NCBI GenBank assembly: GCA_035546535.1
Contig: DASZWQ010000003.1
Span: 1-39,480 of the forward strand
DNA from: Pirellulales bacterium
GTDB taxonomy: Bacteria > Planctomycetota > Planctomycetia > Pirellulales > JACPPG01
Direction of reading: 5' to 3'
Length of the DNA stretch: 39,480 nucleotides
Of the stretch, positions 31,121 to 39,440 are shown piece after piece. The position numbers were made by a program, and so were the translations under genes. Positions within the stretch are counted from its first letter, which is position 1, and each line of letters starts with the position of its first letter. The notes under the pieces are model-generated. The model made no database searches. It saw only the letters and a list, made by a program, of their open reading frames with translations, and was not told the DNA's origin.

Positions 31121-32614
31121 TCAACCCGCCCCCAGGCCACGGTCGAAAGCGTCCTGATCGCGCTGATAAAGTGCCAGCTGCGATTCGAACGTTTCGCCGG
31201 AAATCTTCCATGCCGGGCTTTCGTCCGTATGAGCGCTCGAATGCGCCACGAAGGTGCGATACAAGAATTTGAACAGGTGACGTGGAACGCGCAGACTGCG
31301 CAGAGCGGTAATCAGCCGGCGATCGTCCACCGATTCGTCGAACAGGTCGCGCAAGGTCGGTTTGCGGCCATTGTTGGCGCAGGCCTGCAATCTTGCATTC
31401 GCCACGTCGTAAAGCGCCTCGCCCGACCATTCCAGCGACGGCACCATGTTTTGCTTGTCGAGCCGGGCCCGCTGATAAAAATCGCGGTCTTCGCGATCGA
31501 TGAAATACGACAGTTCGATCGGCAACAGCAGCTTGAAACCCAGGCCGGGATGCTTGAGGAATTTGTTGTCCAACAGCGGCCACAACAGTCCGCGCATGCG
31601 ATCGGCCGAGCCGTTGATGAAATGCGGTTCGTCCACCCGGTCGACCAGGACCACAACGCCGGAATACCCCAAGCCGGCCAGCACGCCCTGCAGTTTCACC
31701 AATAGCTCGAAGCGATCGTCCGTGCGTTCACGATCCGGCAGCGGCTGACCTGCCAATTGATCGTTGCTGAAATTCATCAGCACGTGCCGTAACGGATTCA
31801 CTTCGCGTTTGATGACGCGCAATTGCCGCGCGACGCGTCGCGCCCGCCAGAACCAGCGCAAGCAGCGGCCGACCCACGGAAGCCACAGCGCCGCGATCAG
31901 CACGTAGGGCCAGGGAGTTTCCAGCAGATTCCAGCGCTCGAACCCCACGATCGCGCCGATCACGGCCAGCGTGCCCAACACCCCCAGCGCCGCCGGCCAG
32001 CGGGCGCGCCAGGTGCGAAAACGCAGCTTGCGGCGCAGACGATGCCAGCGGCGACGCGGCGCCTCGGCCGTCGAGCGGTCGTAGCACGCCGCCAGCAGTA
32101 GCAGATCGCGCGCCTGGTGCCGGTCGAGCTTACGCACGTCGATCGGTCCGACGTCGACCGACGATGGCTTCGGTTTGCCATTCCCGTTCAGAATGCGGTC
32201 CACCAACTGCGTCACGCCGAGCGACAGGATCGCGTCCATGTGATCCCACAGTTTCCATTGCGCCAGCACCTGGTCGCCACGACGCATGCGCTGGCCGACG
32301 TGCTCGACGAAGCGGTCGAGAAAGGGATTGAAATCGTCGTACTCGATCACGAACAGCCGCGCATCAGGATGCTGGCGGTTGTACTCGGTCAGATGACGCA
32401 CGATCTGCAGCCGCAGCGCGGTCTTGCCCGATCCCTTTTCGCCGAACACGATCGAAGTCGCCGGCTCGGCCGGGTCGCCGTACACCTTGTCCCAGCTTGG
32501 GTGATACGTGCTGAGGATGCAATGATCCTTGAAAACCGGATCGGTCTGCGCATCCTCCTCCGAGAACGGATTGCCGCTGATGCCGTGGTGTTCGAGAAAC
32601 TGTTGAATCTTCAT
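31121..32614 (-). CDS. membrane-associated P-loop ATPase, ExeA/ORC-like, unknown role
   Basis: 497 residues. The opening FLEHHGISGNPFSEEDAQTDP resembles the N-terminus of ExeA/GspA-type AAA+ ATPases. Walker A is GEKGSGKTAL (about 58-67) and Walker B is VVVLVDRVDEP (about 320). Between them two hydrophobic segments (about 210-252, LGVLGTLAVIGAIVGF and YVLIAALWLPWVG) interrupt the ATPase core, which is unusual and recalls KAP-type P-loop proteins. The C-terminal part is helical with FKLLLPIELSYFIDREDRDF. It may be a membrane-tethered ATPase that moves or senses a complex; the substrate is not known. No ribosome binding site is obvious before ATG 32614. Upstream is a small secreted protein gene, 85 bases away, on the same strand. 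Confidence 0.8.
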   Translation of the reverse strand: MKIQQFLEHHGISGNPFSEEDAQTDPVFKDHCILSTYHPSWDKVYGDPAEPATSIVFGEKGSGKTALRLQIVRHLTEYNRQHPDARLFVIEYDDFNPFLDRFVEHVGQRMRRGDQVLAQWKLWDHMDAILSLGVTQLVDRILNGNGKPKPSSVDVGPIDVRKLDRHQARDLLLLAACYDRSTAEAPRRRWHRLRRKLRFRTWRARWPAALGVLGTLAVIGAIVGFERWNLLETPWPYVLIAALWLPWVGRCLRWFWRARRVARQLRVIKREVNPLRHVLMNFSNDQLAGQPLPDRERTDDRFELLVKLQGVLAGLGYSGVVVLVDRVDEPHFINGSADRMRGLLWPLLDNKFLKHPGLGFKLLLPIELSYFIDREDRDFYQRARLDKQNMVPSLEWSGEALYDVANARLQACANNGRKPTLRDLFDESVDDRRLITALRSLRVPRHLFKFLYRTFVAHSSAHTDESPAWKISGETFESQLALYQRDQDAFDRGLGAG

Positions 32615-32699
32615 CGCTGCGCTGAGAGACCGCTGAAAGGGAATGACTCTACGCCGTCCGCGGGCAAGCTGTCGCGGGACGCGACCATCGCTGACCGAA

Positions 32700-33269
32700 T
32701 TATTTCTGCCGCAGGCTATCGAGCAGCTTGTTGAAGGCGTCGACGTTCGCGGCCACCGTCTTTTCAGGGCCGTAGAACTTGATGAAGTGATTGCCGTTAT
32801 GCTTGGTCTCGATGATCGCGCCCAGCATGCGGTAATGCGGCCGCTCGACGCCCGGCGCCATCGGGCCTGGGCGATCCATGTAGGTGCCCGAAATATCCAC
32901 GATCGTCACCGCCTGACCGGCAATTTCCTTCTTCTCGACTTTAGCTCGCTCCTTGGTGCCGGCGCCGTCAGGTTGGGTGAATTGCTGATACCAGCGGTCG
33001 ATATTCGCGGCCACGCCGCCGCCCGCTCCCATGACCGTCACCCGGCCGTCGGCGTCATCCCCGGCCGCCTTGGGCACGGCGAACTCATGCTCGACGATCC
33101 GCGTGCGCGGCTCGCGGCTGATCCAGTTCTCGGGCGAAGTCAACTGAAAGGCACCGCCGACGACAAACGTCTTGGCCCCCGCGGCATCATCCGCGCGGCC
33201 GACATGGGGCATTAGCGCCGCCGCGGTGGCTACAACCAGCAAACAGACAAGGAATCGAAGATATCTCAT
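32700..33269 (-). CDS. small secreted protein, unknown function
   Basis: 189 residues from ATG 33269, chosen because the signal peptide (MRYLRFLVCLLVVATAAALMP) starts there and GGAAG lies 9 bases upstream. The mature part shows FVVGGAFQLTSPENWISREPRTRIVEHEFAVPKAAG, then GVAANIDRWYQQFTQPDG and NHFIKFYGPEKTVAANVDAFNKLLDSL, alternating strands and helices as in small PsbP/Mog1-like folds. The family is not recognised with confidence. No Cys is suitably placed for lipidation, so it is soluble in the periplasm. It lies between the GYF-like gene and the ATPase on one strand and may be co-transcribed with the latter. Confidence 0.8.
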   Translation of the reverse strand: MRYLRFLVCLLVVATAAALMPHVGRADDAAGAKTFVVGGAFQLTSPENWISREPRTRIVEHEFAVPKAAGDDADGRVTVMGAGGGVAANIDRWYQQFTQPDGAGTKERAKVEKKEIAGQAVTIVDISGTYMDRPGPMAPGVERPHYRMLGAIIETKHNGNHFIKFYGPEKTVAANVDAFNKLLDSLRQK

Positions 33270-33474
33270 CGCGATTGCTTCCAATTTGGGGTAAATACGT
33301 GGTTTCGCCGCCCTGCCCACGCCGCCAAATTGTAGCTTACGCGCCTGCCAGGGCCAATCGGCGGGCTAAGCCGCATGCACATTCCGCGCCGCAGGCCCGC
33401 GCACGTCGCGGACAATCGTCTGCCATGGCCCCCTTGCCCGAGCATCAAGTCGTGAAGTTTACATCGACGCGCCG

Positions 33475-34383
33475 CTATTGGTGCAGCAGCACCCACACCA
33501 AGAGCGGCAGCAGAATAACGACCAGCACGACCAAAAGCGCGATGATCATGCTGCGCTGATCGCGCATGTGGCGCGCTGGCTTGTGCCTCGCCGCGGCGCG
33601 CTTCGTCACGGGCTGCACGTCATCGTCACCGAGCACGACGGCCTCGCCGCCGGGTGCTGCTGAATAGGGCGCAGCCCGCGGTTCGTCGGCGATGAAACTT
33701 TCACTGACCGGCACTGACGCGATGGGTGCTGACCCAATGGGTGCTGACGCGACAGGCATCGAGTTCGCCGGCGTGGCGTTCATCGGCCCAGATTTGATCG
33801 GTCCTGTATTGACAGGGGCCGCGTTGCTAGACACCGTCGCGCCGGGACGCGCGGTTGCCATCGGCACGGCTGACTGCGCCAGCCGTGGAAAAACCGCGGC
33901 GGCGCCGCGCCATTGCGGCCATCCCTCGCGCCATACGAGCGCGTCGGCGGCCACGCGACCTTCCTCGAGCCAGGCGCGCATCGTCTCGCCCTGCGCCGGG
34001 CCGTACTTGGTCATCGAACCCGGCGGCAGCACATACCACTGCAATTGCGGCGCCTCGCCGATCGGGTCGCCGCCGGCTGCCGCGGGAACGCGCGGTCCCA
34101 GAGCGTCAGCCGAGCTTGTTTGCAGGGGCGCACCAAGCGGGATCGAAGCCGCCTGATGGTTCGCCACGTCTTGCGGCCGCATTTCGCGCGTCGGCTGTTC
34201 TTCGAGCGCGGTTTTCAGCTCGACGGCTATCCCGCTCGGCTCGTCACCTGACGCCGCATCGGTCGAGCTGAACGGGATGTCGATCTTGCCCTGGCAGTGC
34301 GGGCAAATGCCGCGCTTGCCCGCCAGGTAATCCTTGACGTGCAGCGTGTGGCCGCAATGAACGCACTCGAATCGAATTCCCAT
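33475..34383 (-). CDS. zinc-ribbon and GYF-like domain protein with C-terminal membrane anchor
   Basis: 302 residues. An N-terminal zinc ribbon (CVHCGHTLHV, then CPHCQG) is followed by a linker and a GYF_2-type domain at about 115-165 (WYVLPPGSMTKYGPAQGETMRAWLEEGRVA...WREGWPQW), which in bacteria serves as a protein-binding module. Next come eight consecutive pentapeptides of the form x-x-x-Pro-hydrophobic (encoded at 33706-33825) and a final transmembrane segment (MIIALLVVLVVILLPLLVWVL). It is therefore a tail-anchored protein with its domains in the cytoplasm. Ribosome binding site and start are clear from the mtaB junction (30 bases). Partner unknown. Confidence 0.88.
   Translation of the reverse strand: MGIRFECVHCGHTLHVKDYLAGKRGICPHCQGKIDIPFSSTDAASGDEPSGIAVELKTALEEQPTREMRPQDVANHQAASIPLGAPLQTSSADALGPRVPAAAGGDPIGEAPQLQWYVLPPGSMTKYGPAQGETMRAWLEEGRVAADALVWREGWPQWRGAAAVFPRLAQSAVPMATARPGATVSSNAAPVNTGPIKSGPMNATPANSMPVASAPIGSAPIASVPVSESFIADEPRAAPYSAAPGGEAVVLGDDDVQPVTKRAAARHKPARHMRDQRSMIIALLVVLVVILLPLLVWVLLHQ
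33706..33825 (-). repeat. eight pentapeptide units within the GYF-like gene
   Basis: Eight in-frame 15-base units encode NAAPV, NTGPI, KSGPM, NATPA, NSMPV, ASAPI, GSAPI and ASVPV. Pro is invariant at position 4. The last three units are nearly identical in DNA (GGGTGCTGAC core). Confidence 0.85.
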
Positions 34384-34413
34384 ACTCGTCGCCCGGCGCG
34401 GCAGGCCCCTGCC

Positions 34414-35709
34414 CTAACTATTAATCCTGCCATCATCCACGAGCCGCGCGCGAATGCAACCGTCAACGACTTCGCCAGCAACGCAATCGACGAAGTGACG
34501 GACCGTGGTGCCGGCGATCGGCACTTCGACGGGCGCGTACCGGCAGGCCGTGCCCAGCCGATACCCGGTCCGGCTGGCAACGCGAGGTTCGACGAGCACC
34601 TGCAAGGTCCGCCCACGCAGGCTGGCGAAGTAACGGTCGCGCAACCGGTCAGCCAGCGCGGATAATTCCTCGGCGCGTTTGGATTTCACGGCCGCCGGCA
34701 CCTGGTCGGACATCTCGGCCGCCGGCGTGCCACGCCGGGCGCTAAACGGAAAGACGTGGATCTTCGAGCAGCCGATCTCTTCGACCACGCGGCACGTCGC
34801 CGCGAAATCTTCATCCGTTTCACCCGGAAAGCCCACGATGATATCGGTCGTAATCGCCGGCTGGTCGAGCGCCTCGCGCACCAGGTGCGCGCGATCGATC
34901 AAGCGCTGCGCGCCCCAGCGGCGCCGCATCCGGCGTAACACCCGGTCCGATCCGCTTTGCAGCGAAATGTGCAAATGAGGGCAGATGCGTGACGGATGAT
35001 CGGCCATCACCTGGATCAACTCGCGCGTGACTTCCGTGGCCTCGATGCTCGACAGCCGCACGCGAAACTCGCCCGGCATGCGGGCGATGCGCTGGAGCAA
35101 ATGCGAGAGCCGCAGCCACTCGGCCTTCGGCTTGCCGCGATTGAGCTCGATTCCGTAATGCCCCAGGTGAATGCCCGTGAGCACGATTTCGCGGTACCCA
35201 TTGCCGGTCAGGCGCTGGATCTCGGCGACGATCTGATCAGCCGGCCGGCTGGCCAGCACGGGGCGCACTTGGGGAATGATGCAGAAGGTGCAGGCGAGCC
35301 GGCAGCCGTCCTGCACCTTCACGTAAGCGCGCTGGCGGCCGTCGAGCCCCGCGATGCCCGTCGGCACGTCGACGACGCCGAAGCGTCCCAATAAATCGGG
35401 CAGCTCGCGCTTGTCGGTCAGCACTTCGGCCACGGCGGGAAGCGTGGCAACCTCCTGCGGGGCGCGCGTGGCGTAGCAACCCATCACGACAATGCGCGTG
35501 CCCGGGTTGCGGCGCGCCATCTGGCGGATGACCTGCCGGCTCTTGGCGTCCCCTTCGGCCGTGACCGTGCAGGTGTTGACGATGCACAAGTCGGCCGCTT
35601 CGTCGGGCCCGGCCTCGCGATAACCGATACCGTGCAAACCTTCGCGCAGGTACTGCGTCTCGTATTGATTGACTTTGCAGCCGAGCGTGGCAGTTCGCAG
35701 GGTGGGCAT
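34414..35709 (-). CDS. mtaB: tRNA t6A37 methylthiotransferase MtaB
   Basis: Adds a methylthio group to N6-threonylcarbamoyl-adenosine 37 of ANN-decoding tRNAs. 431 residues from ATG 35709, the family start (TATLGCKVNQYETQYL); the frame is open 13 codons further. The N-terminal UPF0004 domain carries three cluster Cys (GCKVNQ, CIVNTCTVT, MGCYA). The radical SAM cluster CRLACTFC is at about 136-143, followed by HISLQSGSDRVLRRMRR and ITTDIIVGFPGETDEDF. The C-terminal TRAM-like region is short. It is 103 bases downstream of clpS and 30 upstream of the GYF-like gene, suggesting a shared transcript. MiaB and RimO are alternatives, but GCKVNQYE favours MtaB. Confidence 0.93.
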   Translation of the reverse strand: MPTLRTATLGCKVNQYETQYLREGLHGIGYREAGPDEAADLCIVNTCTVTAEGDAKSRQVIRQMARRNPGTRIVVMGCYATRAPQEVATLPAVAEVLTDKRELPDLLGRFGVVDVPTGIAGLDGRQRAYVKVQDGCRLACTFCIIPQVRPVLASRPADQIVAEIQRLTGNGYREIVLTGIHLGHYGIELNRGKPKAEWLRLSHLLQRIARMPGEFRVRLSSIEATEVTRELIQVMADHPSRICPHLHISLQSGSDRVLRRMRRRWGAQRLIDRAHLVREALDQPAITTDIIVGFPGETDEDFAATCRVVEEIGCSKIHVFPFSARRGTPAAEMSDQVPAAVKSKRAEELSALADRLRDRYFASLRGRTLQVLVEPRVASRTGYRLGTACRYAPVEVPIAGTTVRHFVDCVAGEVVDGCIRARLVDDGRINS

Positions 35710-35812
35710 TACACAGATCGGAGGCAATAAGTGTTGGAGAAAAACCAACGGCCGGCAGCGGGATCTCCTTTTCGCTCAACCGGGCGCCAGAAGCGGCGCG
35801 GGGCGGCCGCGA

Positions 35813-36169
35813 TCATTCTTCTTCGACCGGCTCGATCGAGGCCGACATCGAGCCCTGGCAGCCCGCGATCAAATCATCCTTGCCATAGGCGTGGATCTGA
35901 TCGCGCTTCAGCTCGGCATGCTCGCGCGTGGTCGTCAGCACGACGGCGCGGCCGGCGGTGTCGACCGTACACGCCAACTGATATCCCTTTTCCAGTTGAT
36001 GGCCGAACAGCTCCTGCAGCATGACCATCACATAGGGATACGAATGGTCATCGTCGTTCCACAGAATCACGTTGTAGCGCGGTTGCCGTTTGGGCTTCTT
36101 TGCCTGCCGCGTTTTGCGCTCTTCGACGGTGTCGGCAACCGGCACGTCTATCGCAGCCTGACTCGACAC
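35813..36169 (-). CDS. clpS: ClpS, adaptor of the ClpAP protease
   Basis: 118 residues. An N-terminal extension of about 35 residues is followed by the adaptor core RYNVILWNDDDHSYPYVMVMLQELFGH (N-end-rule binding residues NDDDHS and the M/L pocket). ATP-dependent ClpA uses it to select substrates with destabilising N-termini. The frame is open back to 36379, but the start is GTG 36169: GGGAG lies 7 bases before it and no alternative has a site. The last residues PVEEE are acidic. A promoter with a perfect TATAAT lies at 36327-36355, and mtaB follows. Confidence 0.92.
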   Translation of the reverse strand: MSSQAAIDVPVADTVEERKTRQAKKPKRQPRYNVILWNDDDHSYPYVMVMLQELFGHQLEKGYQLACTVDTAGRAVVLTTTREHAELKRDQIHAYGKDDLIAGCQGSMSASIEPVEEE

Positions 36170-36326
36170 AACGCTTCTCCCACTCGCTGGATTCAAAGCT
36201 CTCGTTAACCCCGGGCCGCGCGACCTCGGGCAACATTGGTAATTCTGACACGGCCGTACGCCGGTGCAACCAATTCTACCAGCCACCTCGGGCCGGGGGC
36301 CTGCCGTGGCGAAATCGCCTTGGATC

Positions 36327-36355
36327 ATTATATTGGACGCCAGCACCCGCCAAAA
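36327..36355 (-). promoter_or_regulatory. promoter of clpS
   Basis: On the minus strand TTTTGG (36355-36350), 17 bases, then TATAAT (36332-36327). A shifted -35, TTGGCG, would leave a 15-base spacer. The leader to GTG 36169 is about 150 bases. Confidence 0.5.
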
Positions 36356-36405
36356 AGGTGCTGTCTGCGTCGAAAACACTGCCTCGCACCGTTGGATGAC
36401 CCGCC

Positions 36406-37776
36406 ATGCCCGCCCTCGACGAATATCTCGAGCAGCACGCCGATCGCTTCGAGGACGAACTGTGTCAGTTGCTGCGCATCCCCAGCGTCAGTGCGATGAG
36501 CACGCACAAGGACGACATCCGCCGCGCCGCGGGCTGGGTCCTGGCGCAATTTCAATCGCTGGGCTTCAAGGCCGAATTGATCGAGACCGCCGGCCACCCG
36601 ATCGTCTACGCCCAGTCGCCCAACGTGCCCGCCGCACCGACCGTGCTGGTCTATGGTCATTACGACGTGCAGCCGCCCGATCCGCTGGGCGAATGGATTT
36701 CGCCTCCGTTTGAGCCGACGGTACGCGACGGCAACCTGTACGCTCGCGGTGCCACCGACGACAAGGGGCAGATGTTCACGCACATCAAAAGTGCCGAAGC
36801 CTGGATCAAGACCGCTGGCCGGCTGCCGCTGAACCTCAAGTACATCATCGAAGGCGAGGAAGAAGTCGGCAGCGCCAATCTCGACGCGTTTGTCGATCGC
36901 AATCATGATCGGCTGGCGTGCGACATCATCGTCATCAGCGACACAAGTCAGTTCGCGCCCGGCCAGCCAGCCATTACCTACGGGCTGAAGGGCATCGCAT
37001 ACTTCGAGCTGCGGCTGACCGGCCCCAGCCAGGATTTGCACTCCGGCGTCTTTGGCGGCGCTGTCACGAACCCCGCGAATGCTTTGGTGCGGATGCTAAC
37101 GGCTCTGGTGAACGAGCGCGGGCAGGTTCAACTGCCCGGCTTTTACGACAACGTGTTGCCGGTCACCGACACCGAACGCGCAGCGATGCGCAAGCTGGGT
37201 TTCGACGAGCAAGATTTCATGCGCCAACTGGGTGTCGACGCCCTCTCAGGCGAAGAAGGATATACCACGCTCGAACGACGCTGGGCCCGACCGACCTGCG
37301 ACATCAACGGCCTGACCAGCGGCTATCAAGGCGAAGGCGCCAAGACCGTGCTGCCCGCCCGGGCGAGCGCGAAATTCAGCTTTCGCCTGGTGCCCAACCA
37401 GGATCCGCATAGCATCGCCGACAGTTTGAATGCGTTTCTCGCGGCGCGCGTTCCGCCGGGCATCAAGATGGAACTGATCTCGTTTCACGGCGCGCCGGGC
37501 GTCGTCGTGCCTCTCGACAGCCCCTACATGGAAGCCGCCGCGAATGCCATCGCCACGGGATTCGGGCGGCGCCCCGTCTTCATCCGCGAGGGTGGCTCGA
37601 TCCCGGTCGTGTCGACCTTCCACGATAAGTTGGGAGTCGATACCCTACTCCTGGGCTGGGGACAAAACGACGACAACACCCACAGCCCGAACGAGAAGTT
37701 TTGCCTGGCCGATTTCCATCGTGGCATCAAGGCCAGCGCACATTTGTGGCAGGAAATCAGCAATATCAAGAAGTGA
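36406..37776 (+). CDS. M20 family dipeptidase
   Basis: A dinuclear zinc metallopeptidase of the M20 family, in the PepV/CNDP dipeptidase branch, cytosolic. 456 residues. Metal ligands are visible in order: His in VYGHYDVQPP, bridging Asp in YARGATDDKGQ, the catalytic Glu and a ligand Glu in EGEEEVGS, Asp in ISDTSQF and His in NTHSPNEKF. A lid domain sits between (QDLHSGVFGG with the conserved His). It probably cleaves dipeptides, or Cys-Gly-like substrates, during peptide turnover. No strong ribosome binding site is seen before the ATG. The divergent clpS promoter lies upstream, and serS follows after 98 bases on the same strand. Confidence 0.94.
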   Translation: MPALDEYLEQHADRFEDELCQLLRIPSVSAMSTHKDDIRRAAGWVLAQFQSLGFKAELIETAGHPIVYAQSPNVPAAPTVLVYGHYDVQPPDPLGEWISPPFEPTVRDGNLYARGATDDKGQMFTHIKSAEAWIKTAGRLPLNLKYIIEGEEEVGSANLDAFVDRNHDRLACDIIVISDTSQFAPGQPAITYGLKGIAYFELRLTGPSQDLHSGVFGGAVTNPANALVRMLTALVNERGQVQLPGFYDNVLPVTDTERAAMRKLGFDEQDFMRQLGVDALSGEEGYTTLERRWARPTCDINGLTSGYQGEGAKTVLPARASAKFSFRLVPNQDPHSIADSLNAFLAARVPPGIKMELISFHGAPGVVVPLDSPYMEAAANAIATGFGRRPVFIREGGSIPVVSTFHDKLGVDTLLLGWGQNDDNTHSPNEKFCLADFHRGIKASAHLWQEISNIKK

Positions 37777-37874
37777 CGAGCGTCGTGGGAAACATGCTCG
37801 CATCTCGCGCCCAAAAGCGTCGGTCGCGCGGTGCTCGCTGGTCACTCATCATCCTTATTTAGTATTGGCTTTTC

Positions 37875-39161
37875 ATGCTTGATCGCAAATTTATCGTCGA
37901 CAACGTCGACCTGGTAAAAAAGAACTGTGCGCTGCGCGGCGCGAAAGCGGACATTGACCAGTTTCTGACCCTTGAAGCCCAGCGACGCGAAAAGCAGACC
38001 GAGGTCGAGCAGCTCAATCGGCAGGCGAACGAGGTTTCGAAATCGATCGGCCAGGCCAAGGACCCGGCCGAGCGCGAAGCGCGCAAGAATCAGGGGCGCG
38101 ACCTGCGCGAGCAGACGGCCGCCGCTCAGGCTGCCTTGGAGAATCTCACCGCCGAGGCCGATGCCATCCTGCGCGCGATTCCCAACCTGTCGCATCCCGA
38201 CGCACCGACGGGCGCCGACGATCAGTCGAACCTCGAGCTGCGCAAGGGAAAGGCGCCGCTCCCGAAATTCGATTTCAAGCCGCTCGATCACGTCACGCTC
38301 GGCGAGCAGTTGAAGCTTTTTGATTTCGAGGGCGGAGCGAAAGTCGCAGGCCACGGCTTTTACTTTCTGCTCAACGATGCCGTCCTGCTGGAGCTGGCTC
38401 TGCAGCGCTACGCCCTCGACCTGCTCATCAGCGAAGGCTTCACGCCGACGATCACGCCCGATCTTGCCCGCAATGAGGTGCTGCAAGGGACAGGCTACAT
38501 CCCGCGTGGGCCGGAGACGCAAATCTATAGCGTGGCCGATAGCGATCTCAGCCTGGTGGCCACGGCCGAAATCACGCTCGGTGGTTTACTTTCGGACCAG
38601 ACGATCGAAGCCGAGCGGCTGCCGCTCAAGTATTGCGGCATCAGCCACTGCTACCGCACCGAAGCCGGCGCGCACGGCCGGCAGACCCGCGGCTTGTATC
38701 GTGTACATCAATTCACGAAGGTCGAGATGTTCGCCTTTACGCTGCCCGATCAGAGCGACGCGATGCTCGATTACTTCTGCGAGCTGGAAGGACGCTTGTT
38801 CGACGGACTCGGCATTCCTTATCGCGTGGTCGACACCGCCACCGGAGATCTGGGCGGCCCGGCCTACCGCAAATTCGACCTCGAAGCCTGGATGCCCGGC
38901 CGCGGCGAAGGGGGCGAATACGGCGAAGTGACCAGCACCTCGAACTGCACCGACTACCAGGCCCGCCGCCTGGGCATTCGCTACCGTGTGAAGGGAGAAA
39001 AGGGAACGCACTTCCTGCACACGCTCAACGGCACAGCGGTCGCCATCAGCCGCGCCTTGATCGCCATCGTGGAGAATTATCAGCAGGCCGACGGCTCGGT
39101 CATCGTGCCACCGGCGCTGCGAGCCTTCATGGGCAAGGAGCGAATCACCGCCCCGGCGTGA
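37875..39161 (+). CDS. serS: seryl-tRNA synthetase
   Basis: A class II aminoacyl-tRNA synthetase, charging tRNA-Ser (and tRNA-Sec if present). 428 residues, the usual length. The N-terminal coiled-coil arm (about 28-100, QRREKQTEVEQLNRQANEVSKSIG) grips the tRNA. Motif 2 is CYRTEAGAHGRQTRGLYRVHQF (about 255-280) and motif 3 is LNGTAVAISRALIAIVENYQ (about 380-400), with TSTSNCTDYQARR before it. All active-site residues look intact. The ribosome binding site is weak. It is followed directly by dispersed-repeat DNA. Confidence 0.97.
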   Translation: MLDRKFIVDNVDLVKKNCALRGAKADIDQFLTLEAQRREKQTEVEQLNRQANEVSKSIGQAKDPAEREARKNQGRDLREQTAAAQAALENLTAEADAILRAIPNLSHPDAPTGADDQSNLELRKGKAPLPKFDFKPLDHVTLGEQLKLFDFEGGAKVAGHGFYFLLNDAVLLELALQRYALDLLISEGFTPTITPDLARNEVLQGTGYIPRGPETQIYSVADSDLSLVATAEITLGGLLSDQTIEAERLPLKYCGISHCYRTEAGAHGRQTRGLYRVHQFTKVEMFAFTLPDQSDAMLDYFCELEGRLFDGLGIPYRVVDTATGDLGGPAYRKFDLEAWMPGRGEGGEYGEVTSTSNCTDYQARRLGIRYRVKGEKGTHFLHTLNGTAVAISRALIAIVENYQQADGSVIVPPALRAFMGKERITAPA

Positions 39162-39170
39162 AACGACTCT

Positions 39171-39233
39171 GTAGGGTGCACTATGTGCACCATCGCATTG
39201 GTATTAGAAACATGGTGCCACAGGGCACCCTAC
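39171..39233. repeat. long imperfect hairpin, GTAGGGTGC family
   Basis: The outer arms GTAGGGTGC (39171-39179) and GCACCCTAC (39225-39233) are perfect. The inner arms GTGCACCAT (39185-39193) and ATGGTGCCAC continue the stem with small bulges. No T-run follows. Confidence 0.75.
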
Positions 39234-39240
39234 GAAAAAT

Positions 39241-39275
39241 CCCCCTCCCTGTCAGGGAGGGGCTAGGGGAGGGTC
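39241..39275. repeat. dispersed palindrome, CCCTCTCCCT family, copy 2
   Basis: CCCCTCCCTG and TCAGGGAGGGG form a hairpin, followed by CTAGGGGAGGG. The layout equals the copy at 2700-2734, with base changes. Confidence 0.7.
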
Positions 39276-39338
39276 GACGTCTTCACTCACGCCGCGGCCA
39301 ACCTTCACGGCATTCGTTTTCTGCGGTGCGACGTTTGT

Positions 39339-39361
39339 TCCCTCACCCTGCCCTCTCCCGC
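39339..39361. repeat. dispersed palindrome, CCCTCTCCCT family, copy 3 (inverted, truncated)
   Basis: CCCTCACCCTGCCCTCTCCCG is the reverse complement of the AGAGGGCAGGGTGAGGG half of copy 1. The other stem half is missing. Confidence 0.7.
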
Positions 39362-39440
39362 AATACTGTTCGGCACGCTTTTTGCGCCATGGGTGGGTGT
39401 GTTATTTGTTGAAGCCATCTCAACCGAGGGAGGGCTTGCA

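Larger units (their letters stand above)
39162..39440. other. repeat-rich intergenic region
   Basis: After serS this 280-base stretch contains the GTAGGGTGC inverted repeat (39171-39233), a CCCTCTCCCT-family copy (39241-39275) and a second, inverted copy (39339-39361). The 60 bases between the two copies hold no gene. Two copies in opposite orientation suggest repeated insertion at one site. Confidence 0.75.
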
